Shown here piece by piece: positions 1-12,900 of a stretch of 64,000 nt of DNA; the stretch's first letter is position 1; each line of letters begins with the position of its first letter. The notes below the pieces were generated by a model. That model was not told the DNA's origin. It saw only the letters and a program-made list of their open reading frames with translations, and searched no databases. Source of the stretch: JAAZPT01 sp964544955 (GTDB lineage Bacteria; Bacillota; Clostridia; Christensenellales; Aristaeellaceae); assembly GCA_964544955.1 (NCBI GenBank), contig CAZJEB010000001.1, positions 372,001 to 436,000 of the forward strand. Direction: 5' to 3'. The translations under genes were made by a program, and so were the position numbers.

Positions 1-874
1 CAACTAATTGTTTTACCATTGTTTCGTTATTAGCTTCAACAATTTTTAACTTTTTAATACTTGGTTTTTGCCCTTCATAATTACCTTTATAGTATTCGTT
101 TGCTTCAAAGCTTGCTTCACCTGTAGCTTTGTTATAGCTGGTTAATACATATGGGCCTGTTACTATACTTGGTTTATTTAGGTATCCATTTTCACCAAAA
201 ATGTTTTCTTCTAAAACTTTAACATCTAAGGCTTCTTCAAATTTTGCACCTTCACCCTCATCAACAATTTTAACATCTGGTGTTAAAGCTGCCATTGGAT
301 AAGGAATAACATTAATTAAATTTAGTTGGAAATAGTTTGGTAAAAATTCAGCTTTTACTGTAAGTGCGAAAGTATAATCATCTATTAAGTGTACACCTGC
401 AAAAGTTTCTGTTTTGTTAGATTTATAATCTTCAAAGCCTAACAAGTGGTTGTAATAGTTATTTTGTGTATTACCTAAAGAATCAAATTCTTCACTTGCT
501 TGTAATAATACGCTATAAACATAATCTTTTGCTGTTATTTGTGAGCCATCACTAAAGTACAAATCATCATAAATTGTGAATATATACTGTGAATTACCCT
601 TAGCATCTGTTTTTGTATTATAACCTTTTACAGTGCTAACATTAATTGTAAACTCTCCATCACCACGATATTCTATTGTAGATAAACCATGTAAAAGTTC
701 CCTAACATCAATATCTGATGTATTATTGCCCCATTTGTTTGTAAAAAACATACCATTTAACTTGGTAGGGTTGGCGACAATTATCTCCCTTTCTGTTTGT
801 TCAGCATAAGCTAAACTAAGTGAAAAAATAATAATTATGGCCAATAATCCTGATAAGATTCTATTTTTATTCAT
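1..874 (-). CDS. Family-5 extracellular solute-binding protein (partial, C-terminus outside window)
   Basis: The first 291 codons of a secreted substrate-binding protein of the OppA/DppA (SBP_bac_5) type. The ATG at 872-874 has an AGAGG ribosome-binding site just upstream. Residues 1-24 form a signal peptide (MNKNR basic start, hydrophobic core, ending AYA before Glu-Gln). Family-like signatures follow: an ISDIDVRELLHGL-type segment after the leader, a 'YIFTIYDDLYFSDGSQITAKDYVYS' type region (split here: FTIYDDLYFSDG / ITAKDYVYS) and 'GPYVLTSY'. I see no lipobox cysteine, which is unusual because most Gram-positive binding proteins are lipoproteins; it could be tethered by a C-terminal segment outside the window. 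It lies downstream of the giant surface protein on the same strand, 73 bp away, with a hairpin between. The assignment to the peptide/nickel binding family is firm; the substrate cannot be read. Confidence 0.82.
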   Translation of the reverse strand, partial: MNKNRILSGLLAIIIIFSLSLAYAEQTEREIIVANPTKLNGMFFTNKWGNNTSDIDVRELLHGLSTIEYRGDGEFTINVSTVKGYNTKTDAKGNSQYIFTIYDDLYFSDGSQITAKDYVYSVLLQASEEFDSLGNTQNNYYNHLLGFEDYKSNKTETFAGVHLIDDYTFALTVKAEFLPNYFQLNLINVIPYPMAALTPDVKIVDEGEGAKFEEALDVKVLEENIFGENGYLNKPSIVTGPYVLTSYNKATGEASFEANEYYKGNYEGQKPSIKKLKIVEANNETMVKQLV

Positions 875-914
875 CTTTCAATTCCTCTTTCCTATTTATA
901 AAATTTGAGGTCAC

Positions 915-940
915 ACTGCAGCCCATTTAAGGGCTGCAGT
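915..940 (-). terminator. Intergenic hairpin after the giant surface-protein gene
   Basis: A perfect 10-bp stem (CTGCAGCCC at 916-924 and GGGCTGCAG at 931-939, plus the outer A-T pair) with a 6-nt loop lies between the stop codon of the giant gene and the start of the binding-protein gene. On the minus strand it is not followed by a clear U-tract, so it may be a weak terminator or an mRNA-stabilising hairpin. Confidence 0.5.
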
Positions 941-947
941 TAGTAGA

Positions 948-3900
948 TTACTCGACCGTGTCGCCTAGGTTAACGTTGAAACCTTTAAATAATTCTGGTT
1001 CTGTTAGTTTAACAATTAAGTGCCCTGACCTGTTGTATGGTGTTAAAGTTATTTTAGATGGTAGTTTTACTAAATAACCATGTGAGTATTTTAGTTTTAC
1101 ATAGTATGTACCAAATTGTAAGCCTTCAACCCATATTGCATTATCCATGCCTGCGCCAACTTTAAATTCCATTCCATTGGGGAATGATGGACCGTATAGT
1201 ATTACTGTAAATATAGCATCAGTTTTTACTGGTTTACCATCTGCATCAAAAACTTCAACGCCTAATAATACGCTTGCGGCTGGTTTTTCCCTAAATATGG
1301 TTTCAAGTTCATCTGTTTTGTGTTTAATATTTAAAGTTACTGGGCTTGGTAGTTCTACTGAGTATTGACCGTTGTTATCGTTAGCTACAACGCTGTATTC
1401 ACCGTAGATTAAGCCTGTTAATACTGGGAATGGTTCACCTGTAATTACTTCAACTACTTTACCATTGGGGAATGAAGGACCATATACGGTAACTTTAACT
1501 TTTGTACCTGGTTTTACTTCTTTACCATTTACATCATAAACTTTTACCTTAACTTCTAATTCACCAAGTGGTTTTTCCTTTAGTACTGTTACCAATTCGC
1601 CTTCTTTATTATCTATTGATAATTCAACGGGTGTTGGTAGTGATACATCATAATCGCCATAGTCACCAACTAGTTCTGTACTATATTCACCATAAATTAG
1701 ATTATCTAATACTGGGAATGGGCTACCTGCTGGGTAAGATATTATGTGACCATCAGGATATGAAGGACCATATACCTTGATTTTAATAATTCTACCATCT
1801 GTAATTGGTTTGCCTTGTGCATCAAGTACAGTGGCACCAACAGTTAATTTGCCCAATGGTTTTTCAGTAAATACTGTTTCAACTTCCCCTACTTTATTAT
1901 CAATATCCAATTTAGCTGATTCTTTAGGATATGTAATTGTGTAGTTAGGATCATCTGCTGTTACTTTGTATTCACCATATTTCAAACCTTCAAGTATTGG
2001 GAATGGTTGGCCTGTTGTAATTTCTACTACTTTACCATCTGGATAGCTAGGACCAGTTACTGTTACTTTTACCTTACGCCCGTTTGGTACTGGGTTACCT
2101 GCATTATCAAATACTTGAGCTTTTACTTCCAATTCTCCAAGGGGTCTTTCCTTAAATATTGTATGTAATTCTGCCTCTTTATTATCAATGCTTACTGTTA
2201 CTGGGTCTGGTAGAGTAATATCATAATTGGGGTCATCTGCAACTATCTTGTATTCACCGTAGATTAAACCTTCAATTACTGGGAATGGTTCCCCTGTTGT
2301 AATTTCAACCTCTAAGCCCTCTGGGTAACTTGGACCTACTAGTTTTACTTTTACTTTCCTTCCAGCTGGTACTGGGTTTCCATCAGCATCGTTTACTTCT
2401 GCTGATACTGTGATTTTACCTAATGGTTTTTCTGTAAATACAGTTTCAACTTCACCTAATTTGTTATCAATATCTATTTTTGCTGTTTGCGCTGGATATG
2501 TGATTGTGTAGTTAGGATCATTAGCTGTAATTGTGTACTCACCATATTTTAAGCCTTCAATTGTTGGAATTGTTGTGCCTGTGGTGTACTCAATTTCCTT
2601 AGAATAACCATTTGGACCAGTTACTGTTACTGTTACTTTACGGCCTTTTTCAACTGGATCACCGTTGAAATCTAGCACTTGTACAGTTACATCTAGTTTA
2701 CCGTCGTCTTTTTCCTTAAACTGAGCAGCTACTTCCCCAACCTTATTTTTTATATCTAGTGTTACCTTTTCAGCTGGGTATGTAATGTTATAGTTTGGAT
2801 CGTTTGCAGATATTGTGTATTCGCCATAAATTAAGCCTTCAAATACAGGCATTGGTTCACCTGTGGTGTACTCAATTTCCTTACCATCTGGGAAACTTGG
2901 GCCTGTTATTGTAACCTTAACCTTACGGCCATTTTCTACAGGCTTATCATCAGAGGTTAATACAGCAATATTTACATTTAGTTTAGCATCGTCTAATTCC
3001 TTATTGGTAAATGTTACGCTTGCCTTTTTACTTGCATTGCTTACTGTAACCTTGTACTCATTAACCTCTGTATTGTAGTTATTTGTATCCCTTGTTTCTG
3101 TAACTGTATACTCACCGTAGTATAGTTTATCAATAACTAATGGTGTTCCGTTGGTTAATGTGAATGTTTTGTTGTATTCCTTAGGCCCTGTTACTGTTAC
3201 TTCAAATGTTCTTGCTTCAGTTATCTTTGTTTTGCCATCGCTCTTAAGCAAGTTTTTGTTTACAGTAATTTCACCTAAATCTTTTTCAAGGTTATAGAAG
3301 TATGTAAGTATTGTTCCTGGTGGTACAACATCAATTGTTGTGCCAATTTTGTTATAATCCCTTGCATAGAATGAATAGTTTGTACCTATAAACACCTTAT
3401 ACACATTTGAGAACATTGGATGCCCACCATATTGTTGCCCAAATGAGTTTACAACTGTATAGTCATCTGCACCAATTTCTTCAATGGTATACTCGCCATA
3501 AATTAGATTATCTTGCCTTAAGAAGTTTGTATCATAGTTTGCTATATCTTGTAATATTTCAAGATTTGGTACGTTTTTGATATCAAATATCTTTCCAGTT
3601 GGGAAGCTTGGGCCTGTAACCTTGTACTTAAATGTGCGTTCCTCAGAAATCATGTTGTTAAACATTACCATGGTATCAATATCACTATTTTCAGTGTTTT
3701 TAAACAACAACTTAGTTAATCTTAATTTTCCGTTATCTTTTTCTTTGTTTACAACGATAGCTGAGTTTTCTTTATTAACTATATCCACATTTAATGTAAC
3801 TGGGTTTGTAGTAACTACACCATTTTTATCTTTATAGCTTACAACAAAATCATCTTTGATATCTGAATTAGTATCAAATATCTCTGTTATTGTGTAATCG

Positions 3901-6900
3901 CCATAAATTAAGTTTTCAATTACTACTGGATTAACTGGTGTAATATGGAATTCTTTACCATCTGGGTAGCTTGGGCCTGTTACATTAACTTTGAAATCAA
4001 CAAGTGCGCCCATACCCATATTTGCAGGGTCAAGTTTATTACCCTTAGAATCTTGATATTCTTTATTTATGGTTATTTTACCCAATGCTTTTTCCATGTT
4101 AAAGAAGTACATTTGCATCTTTACATCTATATCCATTATAAAGTGTGGTGTGCTTCCAATAGTATTTGATGCATTGTATGCAGTAACCCCACCTATAAAT
4201 ATGTTGAATTTATCAGATTCATATGGTGAATTCATAGCAAAGCCTAATGGGTTAAATACACGATAATCATCATGTTCAACTTCTTCAAGGGTATATGAAC
4301 CGAATTTTAGGTTTTTAATTTCTACTGCGTTTGCAATATCTATAAATTCAGCCCATGTTTTTGCATTTTTAACTTCAAATACTTGGCCAGTTGGGTAGCT
4401 TGGGCCTGTTAACTTATACTTAAATGTGCGTTGTTCACTAATGATTTTATCTTGTTCGTTATCAACATTTGTTTGAATTGTGAAATCAAAGTTTTTAAGC
4501 AATAATTTACCTAAGTATAATGTGCCAAGATCTTTTTCTTTGTTTACTACTGTTAGTGTTTTCTCTTTTTCCTTAAATCCAACAGTAATTTTTACTGGGC
4601 CTGATGTTACTGTGCCATTGCCATCCCTATAGCTTACATCATAATGCCTTGCTTGATATTCATCATTAAATACTTCCTCTATGGTATATTCACCATAAAT
4701 TAAGTTTGATAATATTGCTGGCCTATCAGGGCGTATTTGGAAAATTTGCCCAAATGGATAGCTTGGGCCTGTAACCTTAACATCGAATACTACATTTGCT
4801 GGTAATTTCATTGTGTTAGCAGCTACAACTTGGCCTAATGAGTTTACATACTCTTTGCTTATGGTTATTTTACCAATATTGTTAAGCCTGTTAAGTATTA
4901 TAGCCTCTGCCTTTGGCTTAATTGGTGTTAAACCAGCCGCTGTTGTATGTTGTATTCTCTCATAATCTGTTGTGTTTGTAGCGGGGTCTATTTCAACAAT
5001 ACTGTAATTGCCAAAGCGTAGCTTGCTTAGCTTAGCCTTATCCTCTGCTGATAATTCCACGCCAGGTGTTAGGCTAAATGTTTCGTCATATGCTACGCCA
5101 TTAGCTTGTACTGGGCCTTTTACCTGTACCTTGAATGGGCCATAATCTGTGCCTGTTAGCAAATCACCAGGGCCTGGGTTTGGATATTGTGAGTTCATGT
5201 TAGCCAACAAGTGCTTTTTAAGGTCTATTTGGCCTGCATCTTTTTCAGTGTTATTAACACTAATTAAAGGCCTATTGACATGGTTATTTGGTGATGGGTA
5301 GAATCGAACATCAACCTCAGCAAAAGATTCCCTGCCATCCGTGTTAACTACGTAGGATGTGTTTAGGTTTGAAACATATTTAACATCGTAAACGTCATCC
5401 ACATTTACTGTATCACCATCAAAGTTGAATGTGGGGCCTTCTTTTACATAATATTTGCCATATTCAAGGTCGGTAAACTTAGCAACAGCGGTTTCGCCAC
5501 CATAGCTTGCAGCATCAATTTCTTGAGTAGCTATTGGTTCGCCGTTTTTATCCTTATATAGCTCAATTGTGTATTTGTATGGGCTTGTTTTCCTTGAGCC
5601 AGCAGCATTATATGTTTGTTTGTATACCCATATTGCTCCAGCTGGTTTTTCCTTGTTGGCAAATGTGAAGCTTGCTTCCCTCTTGTCAAAGCTTACGTTA
5701 ATCTTATGCTCCTTGCGGAATTCGCCATCAGCAACAAAAGCATTACTTTCATCAACTGTGCCTGTTTCATACATTTCTTCAAGTACATTATATGTATGCT
5801 CTTGTATGGTATATTCACCATATTTTAAATTGCTTAATTTAGATACATAAGGTTGTTGTGTATAATCTGTGTTATTTAACCAAACTATTGTGCCAGCTGG
5901 GTAGCTTGGGCCAGTAATTTTGTACTGTATGTTCCTTACTGGTTGTGGGTCAAGCAATTTACCGTCTGTGCCAAATATAAGCTTGTTAATGTTTACAACA
6001 CCTTTAGCAGCCTCTGTGTTTATTGCATCCATAGTGCTTACACGGTTGCTATATGTTATTACTTTATAACCAAATGCACTTGAATATGAATTAGCATATG
6101 ATAAAGACTTATAGTAATCTACACCGTTAGGTAGTTGTGTGGTATAGGTATCATCAGTATACTCATACAAGTAATAGTAAGTGTACCTTAAGCCGGTAAT
6201 TTGTTTGCTTTCGCCAGCTTTTAGTGTAAATGTTAAGCCACCTGATGTACTTGTGCCGTTATATGGGGCATTAGCTGTACCTGTATATAGGCGGAAGTAG
6301 AAGGTTCTATCCAATGGGTCTGTGCCCTTCTCAATAATTTTGCCTGTAGAATCTTTAAGTATTTTGTTAACTGTAATTACGCCATTATCCTTTTCTTGGT
6401 TAACAAAGGGTAGTGTGATTTCACTACGAGTTAATGTGCCTTGGTGTACCAAAGGTTTAGCATCATATACTGGAAGTTTTTCAACGGTTTCCTCTTCCAC
6501 ATCCAGTATTTCTGTTACCTTATATTTACTATCCCTTAGCATACCTTTAGCTAAAGCGCTTTGGCCGTTTTTCATGGTAATTAAGCCATCGGTAACGCTT
6601 ATGCTATCATTTACCCATTTTTTAAGTGTGGCATCATACCTGTTTATTACGGCATCACCAACAAAGGGTACAAAGTCACCATATGTGCCATCTTGATTTT
6701 TTTCGCTTATTTCAATTTTATATGTAAAGTCTCTATTATTTTGTGCAACGTTTGCACCAAGAACTGTTCTTAATGCTTTTGTAATTTTAATATCAGAGTT
6801 TTTGTATACATAGCCAGCATTACGAACTGCACTTAGGTTGCTACCATCAAGGGTAAACACATCAGTGCTTGCATATCCGTTTTGTTCCTCACCAATGTGT

Positions 6901-9900
6901 GAAGCGAATGATGTTAATATAGCATCGGCTATTTGTGTTGTGGGGGTATAGTCAATATTTACGCCACCAACAACCCTGCCCGGTGTTTTAAACTTAACAA
7001 AGTATTCACCAGCAAAGTGTGTTTGTAGTTCATAATAGCCCTTATCGTCTGTTTTGGCTTTTACAATTTCATCGGTATATTGAATATTACCTGTGGCATC
7101 TAATATTGGGTTACCATCCCCATCTGCTAATATTTTGTATACAGGCTTAGCAACACCATTATCCATTGTCCATAATTCAACTTCAGCGTTTGGTATAACG
7201 CCATCGTTTACGGTATCACGCCTACCATCTTGGTTATAGTCACCAAATGTGTAACCGGTAACCATGAAGTTGAATATTTCCATGCTGGATGCGCTTGCTT
7301 CTGTAAATATGCTTGCAGTTGGGTCACCAGAGGATGCAGCGGTATTGTTAGCCTTATCCCCTGTTTGAAGTGTGGTATTTAATGGGGCAACCACTGGCAA
7401 TGTAAAGCTTACGCTTTGTTGTGGCCATATTGTGCCTTGTTCCATTACAATTTTCATGCTGCGAGCAGTTTGCCATGTTGCAGACCAATCTGCGCTTGCA
7501 GCAAATACTCCAGGGTCTGTTCCATTAGGTACTGATGCGGAATAATAAACTGAGAACTTGTATGTTTCCGCAGGGGCCCCTGTAGGTGCACCAGGCACTG
7601 CTGAGCCATCTGGTGTGATAATATTGCCGGATAAGCCTATTGGGTATGCGCTACCACGAGGACGATATTGCCCCTTAACTGGAACTATACCCACGTCACC
7701 CACATAGGGCAATACATCAATCAATGTTAAGTTTGTGCTTGGGCTGTTTGATTTGTTAAGTACGGTTACTTGATATGTACCATGTTGGCCAATGTTAATT
7801 AAGCCACCTGTTGGCACGTATTTGCTATCCAAGTTACCTTGTACAGTTTTAAATGTTATTAACTCTGCTGGTGGTATAAAGAAGAAATCGTCTTTAGCAT
7901 AAAGCACGTTTTCAGTACTATCACCATTACCATCAATATCATATATATCTTGTTTTATACCAGTGTATTCTACTTGTTGTATACCATCCAATACCCCAGT
8001 TTTGTTATTGCTCCATATAGCAAAAGCCTCATTTGTGTTAACATCTGGTGGGGTTAAGTTTGTGGTGTTAAACTTATATGTTATGCGTAACATATTATTC
8101 GAACCATAGGATGAAGTATAGTCACCAATTATTGTATTAAAATCCCACACAAGTGCAGTTTTGCCTGTGTTTTTATAGTTGCTTATAGCTTGTGGTTCAG
8201 CATTTACTACTGCATAAATATTATCTGATGGGGTTCCACCAAAAGTTGAGCTACCTTCCACATACTCTGTATATTCTGGCAACAAGTCAACAATGCGTAA
8301 ATCATTAATTGTATCAGGGTCTAACAAATTACCGTAAAACGCTTCTGTTAAAACTATGTTTGTTCTAATAATATTGTTTACTAAAACACCAGTGTTTTCA
8401 GCAGAGGATAATGCGGCGCTTGTTGCATCATTATACATTTCCTTAGCCATATATATCTGTGGCTTATACTCAACTAATCTATAATAACCTATATCTGAAC
8501 CGCTTACTTTAACATTAGGCAATTCGCTCCACTCATAGTTGAACAAGCCTGTGTTACAGAATAAATTTGCACTTGAGTTTGTTGCATTATAAGTTATCGC
8601 TTCAGGGTCTATAAACTTGCTGTAAACCTTTACTTGGAAATATTTGCTTGGTAAAATTGCGCCATCACCATCAACGCTAAAGGTTATTTTTGTTATATTG
8701 TTGCCTTCAGCATAATCTACCCTTGTACTATCATCCCCAGCTTTTGTTACTTGGTTTACAATATTGCCATTGGCATCATAGGCAGTTATTGTAATATTAG
8801 CAATGCTGCCATCTGGGTTTACAATGGATTTAATATAAGTAGTAGAAAGTGCAGCGCCGGTGTAATACATACGGCTTACTTGATTATTGGAATATATATC
8901 AAGATTTGTATCTGTAATTACCGCTTTTGTAATATTCCAATTAGCATCCGTATTCCCAATTTGTAATGTCCATGTTTGTTCTTTTTCTTTTTCTAGTGTT
9001 TGATCAGCTAATGTTGTACCATCAGGGGATTTTGCAACAGCTCCTTTAATTACTGTTGTGCTTAATTTATAAGTAATAGAATCCTCAAGTTCAGCAAAGA
9101 AATTATTAGTTTCATCTTCAGTTCCATCTTTAGGTGTAAGCTTAACTTTTGCTGTGTTTGTAACTTTTTCATTTTCCTTATTTAGCCCAACATTATAATT
9201 TGGATAGTTTAACACTAATTTTAAATTTATATTGGTTTCTGATTGTAAGAAAGAAGTGCCATAGTTAGAATTGTTAGAATTATTCCTTGTAAACTGAACA
9301 ACACCAGGCTCAATTTCTACCCAACCTGGGTTTTTAGCAGGGTCAAAGAAGGCCCCTTCAGGTATAGTATCTGTTACTGTAAAGTCACTAAACCTTCTAA
9401 TGCCGTAGCTGGAATCTATACCTGTAACTGCTTTGTTAGAAATATAGAAGTAGTGTGCAACATCAGCAGGGCTATCAATTATTCCATCTTCAGGGGTTTC
9501 AAGCTCACCTAATGCATTATAAACCCCATCAACACCGCCAAATACAGTTTGATTGTCAGTAGAATATTGGTAAGCGCCAGATGTGTTTCTAACGGTTTTA
9601 AAGAATGTTGGCTCTTTTAAATCAAATGTGGTATGACTTGCCACTGAGTTTGTTATTGGAATAATTTCCTCAACACCAGTATCTGGGTTTGTTACAGCCT
9701 TTGCCACATATGCCTTATAAGGCATTGGTGTGTTATGAGGTGTATCATATATTACTGTAGTGTAAGTAACTGGTATTTCCAATTCAACACCAGGGTTAAG
9801 TGCCCTTAGGCTATACATTAAACCAACATTTTTGCCTGTTATAGGGTCTTTAACAAATTCCTTAGCATAAGCACTTGATAAATCAGAGCCACTAAGTTTT

Positions 9901-12900
9901 TTGTCATTTAAATATGTTGGATCATAAAACATTATAATTATGCGGGCTTCTTCCACAATTGGTGAACCTGCAGTTTTTGTAACTTTTAGTTTGATTAAAT
10001 CTTGCTCCCCTGAGTATCTATGCCTATCTTCAGCGGGGGTTGGGTTAAACAATAGTTCTATTGTATTATCGTTAGAGTTAAACAAGAACTCGCCAGCTTG
10101 TGAAGGTGCAATTTCCTTGCCACTTGGGTAAGTTAAGCTTGCACTCATTTTAACAGGCTGTGGGTCTTGAGCAATGCTTGTAAATGTTGCTTTTTTTATG
10201 GAGTTTTCATTGTATGGAATTCCATCCTCTATTGTATACACATATACCAATTTGTTAGGGTCGGTATTGCTTGTATCCAACACAGCTTTTGCCCCATAAA
10301 CATCAGGCATTGTTACAAGGTAATTGCCTTGGTCATCCTTCTTTATTGCGGATAAATCTTCCCAAGTAACGGTATAAACCATAGGCCCATCAATATTTGC
10401 TGGGTTATAAGTTTTGCCATCAACAACGGCCCTTTCACGCTTTATGCTAAAGTAAGCATCCACGTCTTGCCCTGCCATGTATGTGCCATAACCGCTAACT
10501 TCAAACTTAACAGTTGGGTCAATAACTTCTGGGCGTGTAAATGTATGATCCACTGTTTGTGGTGGAACTACGTTAACCCCATCAGCATTTGTTATTGTAA
10601 GTTTTATTGTATTTGTTTTGCCCTTAGCTGTTGCAAGTGTTGTGTAGCTATAAGCAGCATCAACAAGGTTAGCATCAGCAGCTATACCATCAGGTAAGTT
10701 ATATGTAATTGTGCTTGTTGTGCCAGACTTTGATAATGTGCCTGTAACACCAAGTATTTCAGGGGCAGTAAAGTTGCCACTTATAACGCTATTATCGCTT
10801 AGCTCTAATTTTAATGTTAGTGGGCCAGCAATGGCAGCAGGTTGCACTGTTGCCCCATCAACTGTTGCCTCTGCCCTTGTTAAGCTAATTGTGCCTGAAA
10901 CTTCTGTTGCGGCCTCATATGTGCCGGTTTCTTTTATTGTTGAAGTTAATGTGGGGTCAATAGCATCTGGTTTGCCAAATGTGTATTCTTGGCCTTCAAC
11001 CTTAGCAATAACGGTTGCCCCATCATTGTTATACATTTTAACGTTAACAGGTATTGTTGTGCCTTCAGCTTCCGCTGTTGTGTTAAAGTTAAATTTGCTT
11101 ACAAAGTTAGCATCAAGTGGGATACCTTCATTAAATACATATTTAATGTAAGATTTTGTTCCATCAACAGTTATTGTAGCTGGGATATCCCCAATGTTTT
11201 CAGCTGTTAAACTATCAGCAACCATTTTGCTATTATCCAACAACTCAATTGTTAATATAATTGAGCCTGGTACGTTTTGTGGTGTTTGTGTATTGCCATC
11301 AGCATCCACAAAGTCTGCACGGCTAATTGTAGCTGTACCATTTACTTGGCTATTTGCAGCATATTCCTTAACATCAGTTAATGTTGCAACTATTGTGTTA
11401 TCAATAGCTGGAGGAATAATATATGTGTATGTGCCAGTTACAGGTTCAGCTATATCTTTTGCATCTTTTGTTATGGATAATTTAACAGGTGTGGGTGTTT
11501 CGGATGTGCCATCGGCAGTAAATGAAAATGTTGCATTTAAATTAGCATCAGCAGCTAAGCCATCAGCTAATGTATATGTAGCTTTTATGGATGTTGTTGT
11601 TGATTCAATAACAGCATCAACCCCATTAAGTGGTGCAAATGTTACTGTCTTGTTACCTTCTGGGTCTGGAGCAATTGTTGTTATATCGGTAAATTCCAAT
11701 GTTATAACTACTGGGCCTTCAATAGCAGCGGGCTCTGTTGTAACCCCTGCCACATCGGCANNNNNNNNNNNNNNNNNNNNNNNNNNNNNNNNNNNNNNNN
11801 NNNNNNNNNNNNNNNNNNNNNNNNNNNNNNNNNNNNNNNNNNNNNNNNNNNNNNNNNNNNAACTACTGGGCCTTCAATAGCAGCGGGCTCTGTTGTAACC
11901 CCTGCCACATCGGCAGCAGCCCTGCTAACTGTGAATGAGGATGTTACTGCGCTACCTTGTACTACTTCACCAACATTATTTAGTGCAACTTTAACTGTTG
12001 GGTCTGTTGTAGCTTTTGTTGGTATGCTTAAATTAACAGGTATTAATATTTCATCTGTTGCTACGGTTGTGGGAGGGGTTACCCCTTCAGCGTTAGCGCT
12101 TAGAAAAAGCCAACCCCATAATTTAGCACCTAAATCTTCTGGTGCAACTTCTTCCACTGGAGCAACTTCGGCATCAACTGGTGTTTCTTCTATAATAGTA
12201 GGTATAACAGCAGTAACTAAAGCCTTAGCTTTTAGTGAGTAGTTAGCAGGTGCATTTTCGCTTATAACAAAGCTAAATGATCCAACTGCTTCCCCACCGT
12301 TATCCAAGGAATTTATTATATATGTTACTTGTGTGTTTGTACCTTGAACATCAACAACAGGGTTGTAATTTGCCAAGCCATCATAGTTAGCATCAAGAAC
12401 ATATTCACTATTGTAATTTATGCTTACATTAAGTGAAGTGTTTACTAAGGAATCACTAGCCTTATTAACGCTAACATTTAATTTAATTGGTTCACCAACA
12501 TTAGCTGCTTCAGCACTAAGTTTAACACTTACTCCACTATTATCTTGTGTAACAACAGGAGCTGTAACTTCTTCAACAGGAGCTGTAACTTCTTCAACAG
12601 GAGCTGGGGATTCTTCTGCTGTTTCGGGTAAAACAGATTCTTCAACTACTGGTTCTTCATTTACTTCTGTTTGAGTTTCTTCTATATTAATATCATCATT
12701 TGAGTCTGATTCAGTTTCTTCTACTGGAACTTGTTCAGTATCATTAATAACTTCTTCTGTTGGTTCATTATTAATTTCTTGTTGTTGTAAAAATTCTTCA
12801 TCAGCACTTATTGCTATATTATCAAGAGGATAATCACCAAATGAAACATGGCCTGAGGCTTGTGCAAGTTTAGCCATGGTTGATTCTTGATTTTGTTGTG

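Noticed and set aside
11194..11880. Long plus-strand ORF of about 228 codons opposite the giant gene
   Set aside because: It mirrors the repeat modules in another frame, runs into the N gap and has no ribosome-binding site; low-complexity antisense shadow.
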